Part shown: in pieces, positions 55,598 through 63,298 of the stretch
Layout of the letters: the number at the start of each line of letters is the position of its first letter
Position numbering within the stretch: the first letter of the stretch is position 1
Source: an uncultured Flavobacteriales bacterium
GTDB lineage: Bacteria; Bacteroidota; Bacteroidia; Flavobacteriales; Crocinitomicaceae
DNA: 64,000 nt
NCBI GenBank assembly: GCA_946480085.1
Contig: CAMLHZ010000014.1
Location: 1 to 64,000, forward strand
Reading direction: 5' to 3'
Notes under the pieces: generated by a model
Seen by the model: the letters and a program-made list of their open reading frames with translations, nothing else
Databases searched by the model: none
What the model was told of the DNA's origin: nothing
Position numbers and translations under genes: made by a program

Positions 55598-56973
55598 AGG
55601 GTGGCAATGAATTGATCCATCTCTCCGGCAGTTTTGACTTTAGTATCCTTTTTATGAAGCTTAATCTCCAGCTTTTTCCCTTTGTATTTTGGAAGATTCA
55701 ATTTTCGAATTTCAGAATCACTCAACGCATAAACAACATTATCTTCATCAACTGCAATGAGCACATTTTCCTCGGCTGGATTAATAGCGAATAATTCAGC
55801 GGAATGCAGATCATATTTTATAAGAGCAACTTTCCCTTTTGGCAGTAAATACACGTTCATGTTCGGATTATCTGCGTGTTTTTTATCATCAAAACTAAAA
55901 GATGCCAAAACCGGAATATTATAACCTTTCAGCTGTCTGTCGTAATTGTAAATCCCCAATTTATCCAATTTCATTACTCTCAATAAATTCGATTCATTTC
56001 TATTTTGCTTACGAAGTGCTTCTTGAGCTTTTAGATTTTCATTGAATTTTTTCAACTTTTCCGCAAAGTACTTTTCTCCTCTCGATTTTAATTTACCTGT
56101 GTAAACGGGAGCCAATGGTAATGAAATGGTATCCTTTTTTGAAGCAAATTGAACGTTAAAAACCATGTTATTAGATTCTGCCGGAGAAATAGCAATGAAC
56201 TCATAGTTGGTATGGAACAACTTTTCGTTCTTTGATGGATCTGACTTTGGATCCGTCCCCATATACTTCCACATTACTGGACCGAGTTCGGCAAAATCAG
56301 GATATTTTTTAACATTCAGCTTAATATCGATCAATCGATCTCCTTCTTTCGACTCTACTGGCTTTCTCGGTTTTGTTCCAGCTGCCGTTTCTAAGGCCTT
56401 AATTGAATCTGCCGTTTGCTTCAAATATGGGTTCCGAATTGGTCGAAGATTTGTCTCTTCTTCTTTCCAAGCACGCGTATTGTCATCCAACTGATAAAAA
56501 TTAAATACCCCGTCTGTTGGAGTAGCCAACTCAACTTCTATCTCTTTTCCCGATTTCAATTTCAATTCTTCATTTCCTTCAAATGCGCGAATTTCAAACA
56601 TTCCTGCACTTTCAAAATTGATGGTTTTACCATTTTCATCCGTATAAACCATTGGAAGTTCGCTCGCAATAATCTCACCAGTAGTTTGATATTCAGAAAA
56701 AGTCAACCGCACTTTTTTACCCGGATTTTTTCCATCTAATGTTTCAAATGCATTTGCCGGAATTTTAATTCGTGTTTGCTTAGATGTAACCAAAACAATC
56801 TCTTTCGTATCAATTAAAAACGACTCTTGTTTCGGCGTATTTAAACTCCCAACATCATTGTTCACCTGATTCTTTTCCTTATCAGATGCTGTTTTTGAAG
56901 ACGAAGAATTTGAATTGACAGATTGGGAGCAAGCAGCTAGAAGCATTGAAAGAGCGAGGATACTTTTCTTCAT
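55594..56973 (-). CDS. Hypothetical lipoprotein paired with the WG-repeat protein
   Basis: The start is the ATG of MKKSILALSMLLAAC (459 residues); the longer frame begins with TTG. The lipobox LLAAC gives Cys15, followed by a Ser/Asn/Lys-rich linker. A beta domain at about 40-165 has KIPANAFETLDGKNPGKKV and ESAGMFEIRAF segments, resembling the ZU5-like or carboxypeptidase-regulatory modules of Bacteroidota surface lipoproteins. The C-terminal 200 residues are mixed and lysine-rich, with a helix KYFAEKLKKFNENLKAQEAL. It is translationally coupled (ATGA) to the WG-repeat gene. A surface or periplasmic assembly partner is inferred. Confidence 0.7.
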   Translation of the reverse strand: MKKSILALSMLLAACSQSVNSNSSSSKTASDKEKNQVNNDVGSLNTPKQESFLIDTKEIVLVTSKQTRIKIPANAFETLDGKNPGKKVRLTFSEYQTTGEIIASELPMVYTDENGKTINFESAGMFEIRAFEGNEELKLKSGKEIEVELATPTDGVFNFYQLDDNTRAWKEEETNLRPIRNPYLKQTADSIKALETAAGTKPRKPVESKEGDRLIDIKLNVKKYPDFAELGPVMWKYMGTDPKSDPSKNEKLFHTNYEFIAISPAESNNMVFNVQFASKKDTISLPLAPVYTGKLKSRGEKYFAEKLKKFNENLKAQEALRKQNRNESNLLRVMKLDKLGIYNYDRQLKGYNIPVLASFSFDDKKHADNPNMNVYLLPKGKVALIKYDLHSAELFAINPAEENVLIAVDEDNVVYALSDSEIRKLNLPKYKGKKLEIKLHKKDTKVKTAGEMDQFIATL

Positions 56974-57091
56974 TAGGTATAATTTACAGGTAAATGTAAA
57001 AATCAACTAAATGTAACGATAGAAATAATGATTTTTTGTGAAATGAAACCGATTGAAGCGAATTTACACGGCATAAAAGAGCTTCAAAGTT

Positions 57092-57099
57092 TATATTTG
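57092..57099 (+). promoter_or_regulatory. -7 promoter element
   Basis: TATATTTG is a full consensus match, 15 bases before the ATG at 57115. It excludes the longer frame beginning at 57028. Confidence 0.6.
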
Positions 57100-57114
57100 C
57101 AAAAAAACAAAAGT

Positions 57115-57591
57115 ATGTCTCAAGTTACAATCGGCCACATTGAAGCCGCAATAAAAAAGGTAGATACATTAGACGAAAATGCAATTGAGCGTTTATCGGA
57201 TGCCCAAACTACAGCGCAGCCAACTTTGTTGGGATACATCATGCAATCTGTAGAAGAGTATCAAAACGAAGAATTGGCCAATTTGTTGATCTACTATTTT
57301 ACTGTAGTTCTTGAAGCTTACAATCAGGCAGGCGTTCATCCAGCAACAGTTTCAGATGACGATATTGATAATTTCGAAGAAGAATATTTTCAGCTGCTTG
57401 ACGAATATTTCGAAACAGAAGACGAATCAATCTTAGAAGATTTCTCTGATCAACCGGATCTTGTTCGATTCATGGCAATGGAAATCAGCATGGAGGATGC
57501 CGATGGAACAAGTCTCGATGATGAAACAGGAACACAGTTATTCATCGTAATGCTTGCAATGATATCATTGCTTTCAAGAGCTCAAAAATAA
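57115..57591 (+). CDS. Hypothetical acidic cytoplasmic protein
   Basis: The start is the ATG of MSQVTIGHIEAAIKKV (158 residues), just downstream of a consensus -7 box. The protein is entirely helical by pattern and strongly acidic (DDDIDNFEEEYFQLLDEYFE, then EDESILEDFSD). It has no signal peptide or membrane segment. The final stretch LFIVMLAMISLLSRAQK is hydrophobic but probably a buried helix. I recognise no family. Four bases separate its stop from the thioesterase start, so the two genes form an operon. Confidence 0.65.
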   Translation: MSQVTIGHIEAAIKKVDTLDENAIERLSDAQTTAQPTLLGYIMQSVEEYQNEELANLLIYYFTVVLEAYNQAGVHPATVSDDDIDNFEEEYFQLLDEYFETEDESILEDFSDQPDLVRFMAMEISMEDADGTSLDDETGTQLFIVMLAMISLLSRAQK

Positions 57592-57595
57592 GATC

Positions 57596-58000
57596 ATGAC
57601 ACCTCAGGAAATTGTGAATCAAATGATGTCCACCGACACCTACTCACAATGGTTAGGAATTTCCATTCTTGAGGTAAAAGAAGGATATTGTAAATTGCAA
57701 ATGACCGTACGCAGTGAAATGTGTAACGGTCATGGCATTACTCACGGCGGAATCAGTTATGCCATTTCAGATTCAGCATTGGCATTTGCCTCCAATTCCC
57801 GCGGACAGAAATGTGTGAGCATAGAGACCTCTATCGCCCACATCCTCCCCGTTTTCACAAACGACATTCTAACCGTGATCTGTACAGAAGTAAATTGCAG
57901 TAAATCACTCGGACGCTACCTTTCTGAGGTTTTTAATCAGGAAAATAAATTGGTTGCCCGATTCAACGGAACTGTTTTCAGAAAACAGGAGAATTGGTAG
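57596..58000 (+). CDS. PaaI-type hot-dog thioesterase
   Basis: The 134-residue protein has the single hot-dog fold of the PaaI family. The active-site region NGHGITHGGISYAISDSALA carries the conserved Asn, His-Gly-Gly and Asp. The later strand SIETSIAHILPVF is typical. Family knowledge: PaaI hydrolyses hydroxyphenylacetyl-CoA and related thioesters and rescues trapped CoA. It lies upstream of a MarR-controlled fatty-acid degradation cluster, but a REP-like element and a promoter separate them. Joint function in acyl-CoA metabolism is plausible. Confidence 0.88.
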   Translation: MTPQEIVNQMMSTDTYSQWLGISILEVKEGYCKLQMTVRSEMCNGHGITHGGISYAISDSALAFASNSRGQKCVSIETSIAHILPVFTNDILTVICTEVNCSKSLGRYLSEVFNQENKLVARFNGTVFRKQENW

Positions 58001-58085
58001 TTCTCGATACAATCCCTCCTAACGTCGGGATCACTCGAACTGACAAAAGATCCCGCATGTCAGATCGAGTAAGCTGTATCGAGGT
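58001..58085. repeat. REP-like element, CTCGATACA family, copy 2
   Basis: A long two-level palindrome. CTCGATACA (58003-58011) pairs with TGTATCGAG (58075-58083). ACTCGAACTGACA (58033-58045) pairs imperfectly with TGTCAGATCGAGT (58058-58070). GGGATC (58027-58032) and GATCCC (58049-58054) offer an alternative stem. It is related to the element at 11874-11925 and starts directly at the thioesterase stop codon. Confidence 0.8.
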
Positions 58086-58174
58086 CACAACCAAATCAGT
58101 GAGAATCGCATTTCACTAAATTAACATCACTATTCTCTTTCTAGATTAAAAATTATTCTAGTTTTAAAAAAAAA

Positions 58175-58228
58175 TATGCATAGCATAATATATGCTTGCA
58201 TAATATATTTTTTATATCTTTAAGTTTG
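58175..58228 (+). promoter_or_regulatory. Promoter with tandem palindromes of the MarR/beta-oxidation cluster
   Basis: Two adjacent palindromes share half-sites: TATGC-ATA-GCATA (58175-58187) and TATGC-TT-GCATA (58191-58202). A consensus -7 box TAAGTTTG follows at 58221-58228. The TTG at the centre of the second palindrome (58196-58198) could serve as -33 element with a 22-base spacer. The gene downstream is a MarR-type regulator, so autoregulation is likely (inference). Confidence 0.7.
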
Positions 58229-58248
58229 AGAAAACAAAACACTACTAT

Positions 58249-58698
58249 ATGCAACAGAAGCCCAATTATCTGTTCGATCTAAGCGTTAGGACCGTATGGA
58301 TTAAAATGTCAAGGATGTATAACCAACGTGCAAACGATCATGGAATCACAATGTCTGTAGGATACATTCTACTTCATATCGACAAAGACGGAACGCCAAG
58401 TACGCAGCTTGGACCAAAAATGGGAATGGAACCCACGAGCCTTTCACGAACTTTACGAACGATGGAAGAAAAAGGTCTGATCAGCAGAGAAGAAGATAAA
58501 ATTGATAAGCGAATTGTACGCATTTTCCTTACGGAAGAAGGATTAAAAGCGCGTTACATTGCCCGTGATGTTGTTTTTGAACTCAACAACAAGCTCTCAT
58601 CAAAATTTTCGCAGGAACAAATCGACAATTTTCATGAGGTCATGATTCAAATTGACAAGGTGATGGACGATCAGTTCTATATTAACTCGAACTCATAG
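58249..58698 (+). CDS. MarR-family transcriptional regulator
   Basis: The 149-residue dimeric winged-helix regulator has the typical core. The HTH segment is TQLGPKMGMEPTSLSRTLRTMEE (about 60-83), followed by the wing GLISREEDKIDKRIVRIFLT with the DxR motif of MarR wings. It is transcribed from a promoter carrying two TATGC palindromes. One base separates its stop from the start of the fused beta-oxidation gene, so it most likely controls that cluster, probably in response to acyl-CoA (inference from family and context). Confidence 0.92.
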   Translation: MQQKPNYLFDLSVRTVWIKMSRMYNQRANDHGITMSVGYILLHIDKDGTPSTQLGPKMGMEPTSLSRTLRTMEEKGLISREEDKIDKRIVRIFLTEEGLKARYIARDVVFELNNKLSSKFSQEQIDNFHEVMIQIDKVMDDQFYINSNS

Positions 58699-58699
58699 T

Positions 58700-61105
58700 A
58701 TGAAAAGAATTATTAAAAAGGTGGCAGTGCTTGGTTCCGGAATTATGGGATCGAGAATTGCATGCCATTTTGCAAACGTCGGAATAGAAGTCATTCTGTT
58801 AGACATTGCTCCAAGAGAACTTTCGGAGGACGAACAGAAGAAAGGATTACAGCTTACAGACAAAGCGGTTCGAAATAAGATCGTCAATACCGCGCTTCAA
58901 ACCTGTTTAACTTCAAATCCATCTCCTATTTACAAAAAAAGTTTCGCTAGTCGAATTTCGACTGGAAACTTTGAAGACGACATGTCCAGAATTGCGGATG
59001 TTGACTGGATTCTTGAGGTGGTCATCGAACGATTGGATATTAAGAAAACGGTTTTTGAGCAGGTTGAGAAATTCAGAAAACCAGGAACTTTGGTTTCTTC
59101 CAACACTTCAGGAATCCCAATTCACTTAATGTTGGATGGAAGATCTGACGATTTCAAAGCCCATTTCGCAGGAACACATTTTTTCAATCCACCTCGATAT
59201 CTGCCTTTATTGGAAATCATTCCAACTTCAGATACAACTCAAGAAGTTATCGATTTCTATATGGATTTCGGGAAAACAATTCTTGGAAAGAAAACGGTTC
59301 TTTGTAAAGATACTCCTGCGTTCATTGCAAATAGAGTTGGTGTTTACAGCATCATGGCACTGTTCCATGCGGTTGAAACATTAGATTTGACTGTTGAAGA
59401 AATCGATAAATTGACGGGACCTGTGCTTGGTAGACCAAAATCTGCAACATTCCGTACTTGTGATGTTGTTGGGCTCGATACCTTAGTTCATGTTGCAAAC
59501 GGTTTGGTTGCCAATTGTCCGAACGACGAAGAAAATGAATTATTCAAGGTTCCTGCTTTCATCCAGAAAATGGTCGATAACAATTGGCTGGGAAGTAAGA
59601 CAAAACAAGGATTCTTCAAGAAAACAGTTTCTGCTGAAGGAAAGAAAGAATTCCATGCTTTGAATCTTAAGACTATGGAATATGAGTCAAGCAAAAAGGT
59701 AAGTTTCCCTACTTTAGAAATGACCAAAAGCGTTGACGATTTAAAACAACGTACCAAAATGCTTTTGATGGGAATGGATAAAGCCGGAGAGTTCTATCGT
59801 TCTATGTTTGGTGGATTGTTTGCATATGTAACGAATCGCATTCCTGAAATAGCAGACGATCTTTATAAAATTGATGATGCTATCAAAGCTGGTTTTGGGT
59901 GGGAACTAGGACCATTCGAAACCTGGGATATTCTTGGCTTCGAACAAGGAAAAAAACTGGTTGCAGGAGCTGGAAAAAATCTTGCACCGTGGATTCAGGA
60001 AATGGAAAGTGCCGGACATACACAATTCTATAAGATTGAAAATGGAAAACGCTATTTCTATAGTCAACAATCAAAATCTTATGAGCTGATTCCTGGATCT
60101 GAAAATGTTGTTTCTCTTGACAATCTGCGCGACACCAACAAAGTTTGGGGAAATGCTGATGCTACTTTGGTAAATCTTGGCGACGGAATCCTGAACCTCG
60201 AATTCCACACAAAAATGAATACCATTGGTGGCGGAGTTATTGAAGGAATCAACAAGGCAATTGATCTTGCTGAAAAAGAATATAAAGGACTCGTAATTTC
60301 AAACACTGGCGGGAATTTCTCTGCCGGAGCAAACGTCGGAATGATCTTCATGATGGCGGTTGAACAAGATTATGACGAACTTAACATGGCCATTCGTACT
60401 TTCCAAAACACGATGATGCGAATTCGTTATTCGAATATCCCTGTAATTGCCGCACCGCACAACATGGCGTTAGGTGGTGGATGCGAACTTTCCATGCACG
60501 CTGATAAAGTGGTTGCTCATGCTGAATTGTACATGGGATTGGTTGAATTTGGAGTTGGATTAATCCCGGGTGGTGGCGGATCTAAAGAGTTCGCGAAACG
60601 TTTTTCAGAAGAATTGAAAGATGGTGATATCAAGATCAACCGCTTAAGAGAACGCTTCCTTTCTATCGGACAAGCAAAAGTTTCTACTTCAGCGCACGAA
60701 GCATTCGATTTGGGTTACTTACGTCAGGGAACTGATGAAGTGGTTGTTTCAAGAGAATTACAGCTGACACGTGCAAAACAAGCTGCTTTGGAATTGGCTA
60801 ACGCAGGTTATATTGCTCCAAAACGAGAGAAAAACATTACCGTTCTTGGACAAGAAGGTTTGGGAATTATCTACGTTGGAGCGAATACCATGAAATCTGG
60901 AAACTATATGTCGGAGCACGACCAAGTAATCTCTGAAAAACTAGGATGGGTAATGTGTGGTGGTGATCTCAGCGAAAATACAGTTGTCTCAGAACAATAC
61001 TTATTGGATTTGGAACGCAAAGCTTTCGTTGAATTGTGTCAGCAGCGTAAGACGTTAGAGCGTTTGGAGAGTTTGGTGAAATCAGGGAAAATATTACGGA
61101 ATTAA
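58700..61105 (+). CDS. Fused 3-hydroxyacyl-CoA dehydrogenase / enoyl-CoA hydratase
   Basis: The 801-residue enzyme carries out two steps of fatty-acid beta-oxidation. The N-terminal NAD-binding domain has VAVLGSGIMGSRIACHFA, and the dehydrogenase core has HFFNPPRYLPLLEII with the catalytic His. A second dehydrogenase C-terminal segment follows. The C-terminal crotonase domain (from about 480) has GGNFSAGANVGMIF and ALGGGCELSMHADK. Dehydrogenase-first order is the FadN layout of Bacillus, opposite to E. coli FadB. It follows the MarR gene after one base and precedes the thiolase gene. An inverted repeat lies between it and the thiolase. Confidence 0.92.
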   Translation: MKRIIKKVAVLGSGIMGSRIACHFANVGIEVILLDIAPRELSEDEQKKGLQLTDKAVRNKIVNTALQTCLTSNPSPIYKKSFASRISTGNFEDDMSRIADVDWILEVVIERLDIKKTVFEQVEKFRKPGTLVSSNTSGIPIHLMLDGRSDDFKAHFAGTHFFNPPRYLPLLEIIPTSDTTQEVIDFYMDFGKTILGKKTVLCKDTPAFIANRVGVYSIMALFHAVETLDLTVEEIDKLTGPVLGRPKSATFRTCDVVGLDTLVHVANGLVANCPNDEENELFKVPAFIQKMVDNNWLGSKTKQGFFKKTVSAEGKKEFHALNLKTMEYESSKKVSFPTLEMTKSVDDLKQRTKMLLMGMDKAGEFYRSMFGGLFAYVTNRIPEIADDLYKIDDAIKAGFGWELGPFETWDILGFEQGKKLVAGAGKNLAPWIQEMESAGHTQFYKIENGKRYFYSQQSKSYELIPGSENVVSLDNLRDTNKVWGNADATLVNLGDGILNLEFHTKMNTIGGGVIEGINKAIDLAEKEYKGLVISNTGGNFSAGANVGMIFMMAVEQDYDELNMAIRTFQNTMMRIRYSNIPVIAAPHNMALGGGCELSMHADKVVAHAELYMGLVEFGVGLIPGGGGSKEFAKRFSEELKDGDIKINRLRERFLSIGQAKVSTSAHEAFDLGYLRQGTDEVVVSRELQLTRAKQAALELANAGYIAPKREKNITVLGQEGLGIIYVGANTMKSGNYMSEHDQVISEKLGWVMCGGDLSENTVVSEQYLLDLERKAFVELCQQRKTLERLESLVKSGKILRN

Positions 61106-61107
61106 AA

Positions 61108-61174
61108 CCTCCCCCTTTGAAGGGGGATTGAGGGGGATGGATACCACCCTCCTTAATCCTCCCTCAAGGGAGGA
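61108..61174. repeat. Inverted pair of REP-like units
   Basis: The unit CCTCCCCCTTTGAAGGGGGA plus TTGAGGGGGATGG (61108-61140) is followed by an inverted, imperfect copy (CCACCCTCCTTAATCCTCCC, 61145-61164, plus TCAAGGGAGGA). The whole can fold as one long hairpin; each unit also folds alone (CCCCCTT/AAGGGGG). Such CCTCCC-rich intergenic repeats are familiar from Bacteroidota genomes. It fills the gap between the two beta-oxidation genes. Confidence 0.8.
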
Positions 61175-61193
61175 GACGAAAATATTGATAAAC

Positions 61194-62375
61194 ATGTCAC
61201 AAAAAGCATACATAGTAGCGGGATTCCGCTCAGCAGTTGGAAAAGCGGGAAAAGGTGGATTTCGATTTTACCGTCCGGATGATTTGGCAGCGAGAGTCAT
61301 AGAAAAACTGGTTGATTCCATTCCAAACCTGGACAAAAACCGCATTGATGATGTCATTGTTGGAAACGCAACACCAGAAGCCGAACAAGGATTGAATGTG
61401 GGACGTTTGATCTCGCTTATGGGATTGAAAACCGACAAAGTCCCTGGAATGACAGTAAATCGTTATTGTTCATCCGGACTAGAAACTATCGCTATTGCAA
61501 GAGCAAAAATTGAAGCTGGAATGGCTGATTGTATCATTGCAGGTGGAGTTGAATCGATGTCGGTAATGGCAATGGGCGGCTGGAGAATTGTTCCGAACCC
61601 GAAAGTAGGAAAAGAAAATCCGACATGGTACTGGGGAATGGGGTTAACGGCTGAAGCGGTTGCAAATCAATTCAATGTAAACCGTGAAGATCAGGACGCT
61701 TTTGCACTGAATTCACACAATAAAGCCATTGCAGCCATCAAAGAAGGAAAATTCGATGATGAGATTGTTCCCATTGAAGTAGAACATATTTTTCTGGACG
61801 AAGCAGAAAAACGTCAGGTAAATACGTTTACCGTGAAGACAGATGAAGGTCCTCGTCCATCCAACCTGGAAGGATTGGCAAAATTGCGTCCGGTATTCGA
61901 TGCAAAAGGAAGTGTTACGGCAGGAAATTCTTCACAGACTTCTGACGGTGCTGCTTTCGTAATGGTGATGTCGGAGCAAATGGTGAAAGAACTGAACCTG
62001 GAACCAATTGCCATCTTACACAGTTACGCAGTTGTTGGTGTAGAACCAAGAATCATGGGAATTGGTCCGGTTGACGCTATTCCAAAAGCAATCAAACAAG
62101 CTGGTTTAACACAGAACGACATCAATCTTTTCGAATTAAACGAAGCATTTGCATCACAATCGTTGGCTGTAATTCGTGAAACCGGAATTAATCCGGATAT
62201 CGTAAACGTAAACGGTGGCGCAATTGCTCTTGGACATCCATTGGGTTGTACAGGAGCAAAATTGACAGTTCAATTGCTAAGCGAATTAAGAAGACGAAAT
62301 CAAAAATACGGTGTTGTGACTATGTGTGTAGGAACTGGACAAGGAGCAGCGGGAGTATTTGAGTTGTTGAGATAA
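61194..62375 (+). CDS. Acetyl-CoA C-acyltransferase (thiolase)
   Basis: The start is the ATG of MSQKAYIVAGFRSAVGK (393 residues); the longer frame begins with TTG inside the REP-like repeat. It is a degradative or biosynthetic thiolase with all three catalytic residues at canonical places: Cys92 in NRYCSSGLETIA, His348 in GGAIALGHPLGCTGA and Cys378 in TMCVGTGQGAAGVFE. With the upstream fused enzyme it completes the beta-oxidation cycle, releasing acetyl-CoA. It probably shares the MarR-controlled promoter, unless the intervening repeat interferes. A terminator follows. Confidence 0.94.
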   Translation: MSQKAYIVAGFRSAVGKAGKGGFRFYRPDDLAARVIEKLVDSIPNLDKNRIDDVIVGNATPEAEQGLNVGRLISLMGLKTDKVPGMTVNRYCSSGLETIAIARAKIEAGMADCIIAGGVESMSVMAMGGWRIVPNPKVGKENPTWYWGMGLTAEAVANQFNVNREDQDAFALNSHNKAIAAIKEGKFDDEIVPIEVEHIFLDEAEKRQVNTFTVKTDEGPRPSNLEGLAKLRPVFDAKGSVTAGNSSQTSDGAAFVMVMSEQMVKELNLEPIAILHSYAVVGVEPRIMGIGPVDAIPKAIKQAGLTQNDINLFELNEAFASQSLAVIRETGINPDIVNVNGGAIALGHPLGCTGAKLTVQLLSELRRRNQKYGVVTMCVGTGQGAAGVFELLR

Positions 62376-62384
62376 ATTTCATTG

Positions 62385-62417
62385 AAAAGCCATCCCACAT
62401 CATGTGTGGTGGCTTTT
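62385..62417 (+). terminator. Rho-independent terminator of the thiolase gene
   Basis: AAAAGCCA (62385-62392) pairs with TGGCTTTT (62410-62417), with an inner CCACAT/ATGTG stem. A T-rich end follows. It closes the beta-oxidation cluster. Confidence 0.88.
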
Positions 62418-62475
62418 ATTCCAACCTCAACACAAAATTCACCATCTTCCACTAAATCGCTGCAGCTTTCATTTT

Positions 62476-63120
62476 ATGAAACTAAAACACCTTTTGCCTT
62501 TATTCCTGATTGTTACGTCTACTCAATGTACCGTTGAAAAGCGACTCTACACAAAAGGATTTCATATTGAGCGAAAACATTCACTTTCAAGTTCAAGTAA
62601 TAAAATCACTGAGCAAGCTGTTAGTCAAGAAATCATTCCTGAAAATTCAATTGAGTCAACACAAATTTCTGATCTTTCCTCCGAAAGCTTGTTGATTTCA
62701 GTGGATAAAACCGAAAACTCAAACTTCGTGAAAGACAGTCTTCCCAAAGACACAGTTTATATTAGTAAATCAACCAAACAGGCAAATTGGACCACCGAAA
62801 AGAAGAAAAAAACGTTACTTAGACTTGGTGTCGGAACATTCTTAACAGGACTCGTAGCCGGCTCTCTTTTATCACAAGCAACAGCTGCTGGTGCTGCATC
62901 TTTCACGATCGCAGTATCAGGTTTTTTCGGGTGGATTTTTACTTTAATTGCGGCATTTCTTTTATTGATTTTCATTATTTGTTTATGCATCCCTCCCAAA
63001 GATCGATTGGAGAAACACCCAAACAAAACTCTCAGTAATGGCGAAAGTTTAGGTTTAAGTGTTACGTTGGCTGCTTTCGGAATTATTGGTGTGATTATTT
63101 TACTGGTAAATCTGTTTTGA
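62476..63120 (+). CDS. Hypothetical lipoprotein with C-terminal membrane segments
   Basis: The start is the ATG of MKLKHLLPLFLIVTS (214 residues); the longer frame begins with GTG upstream of it. The N-terminus ends in STQC, a plausible lipobox (Cys18). It is followed by VEKRLYTKGFHIERKH, a KRxYxKGFHI-type motif that I recall from many small Bacteroidota lipoproteins. A Ser/Glu-rich linker leads to three hydrophobic segments (about 120-141, 145-168, 190-212), the first with an SQATAAGAASF turn. Membrane segments after a lipid anchor are unusual, so the protein may sit in the inner membrane. Function is unknown. Confidence 0.6.
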   Translation: MKLKHLLPLFLIVTSTQCTVEKRLYTKGFHIERKHSLSSSSNKITEQAVSQEIIPENSIESTQISDLSSESLLISVDKTENSNFVKDSLPKDTVYISKSTKQANWTTEKKKKTLLRLGVGTFLTGLVAGSLLSQATAAGAASFTIAVSGFFGWIFTLIAAFLLLIFIICLCIPPKDRLEKHPNKTLSNGESLGLSVTLAAFGIIGVIILLVNLF

Positions 63121-63190
63121 CAGACACATTCAAACAGACTCTATTTGAACTACATTATTGTAGGATGGCAAAAATCTTATACTGAAGAAA

Positions 63191-63259
63191 TCTTTTACCA
63201 AAAGCTATCTTTCGATTGCACTAATCCCGCACATACAGTATCTTTTATCAAAAGCTATC
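63191..63259 (+). repeat. Near-identical 19-base direct repeats
   Basis: TCTTTTACCAAAAGCTATC (63191-63209) and TCTTTTATCAAAAGCTATC (63241-63259) differ at one base and start 50 bases apart. They lie upstream of the -7 box of the transporter gene. They could be tandem binding sites or duplication debris. Confidence 0.6.
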
Positions 63260-63271
63260 GCTTTTTCTTCC

Positions 63272-63279
63272 TAAGTTTG
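63272..63279 (+). promoter_or_regulatory. -7 promoter element of the transporter gene
   Basis: TAAGTTTG is a full match to TAnnTTTG, 20 bases upstream of the ATG at 63299. No clear -33 TTG is visible. Confidence 0.55.
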
Positions 63280-63298
63280 CATTCAGGAATTTTTCAGG

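Noticed and set aside
61194..62375. Thiolase start at the in-frame TTG at 61128
   Set aside because: That start lies inside the REP-like inverted repeat; the 22 extra residues do not resemble thiolase N-termini, which begin close to the SQKAYIVAGFRSAVG segment.
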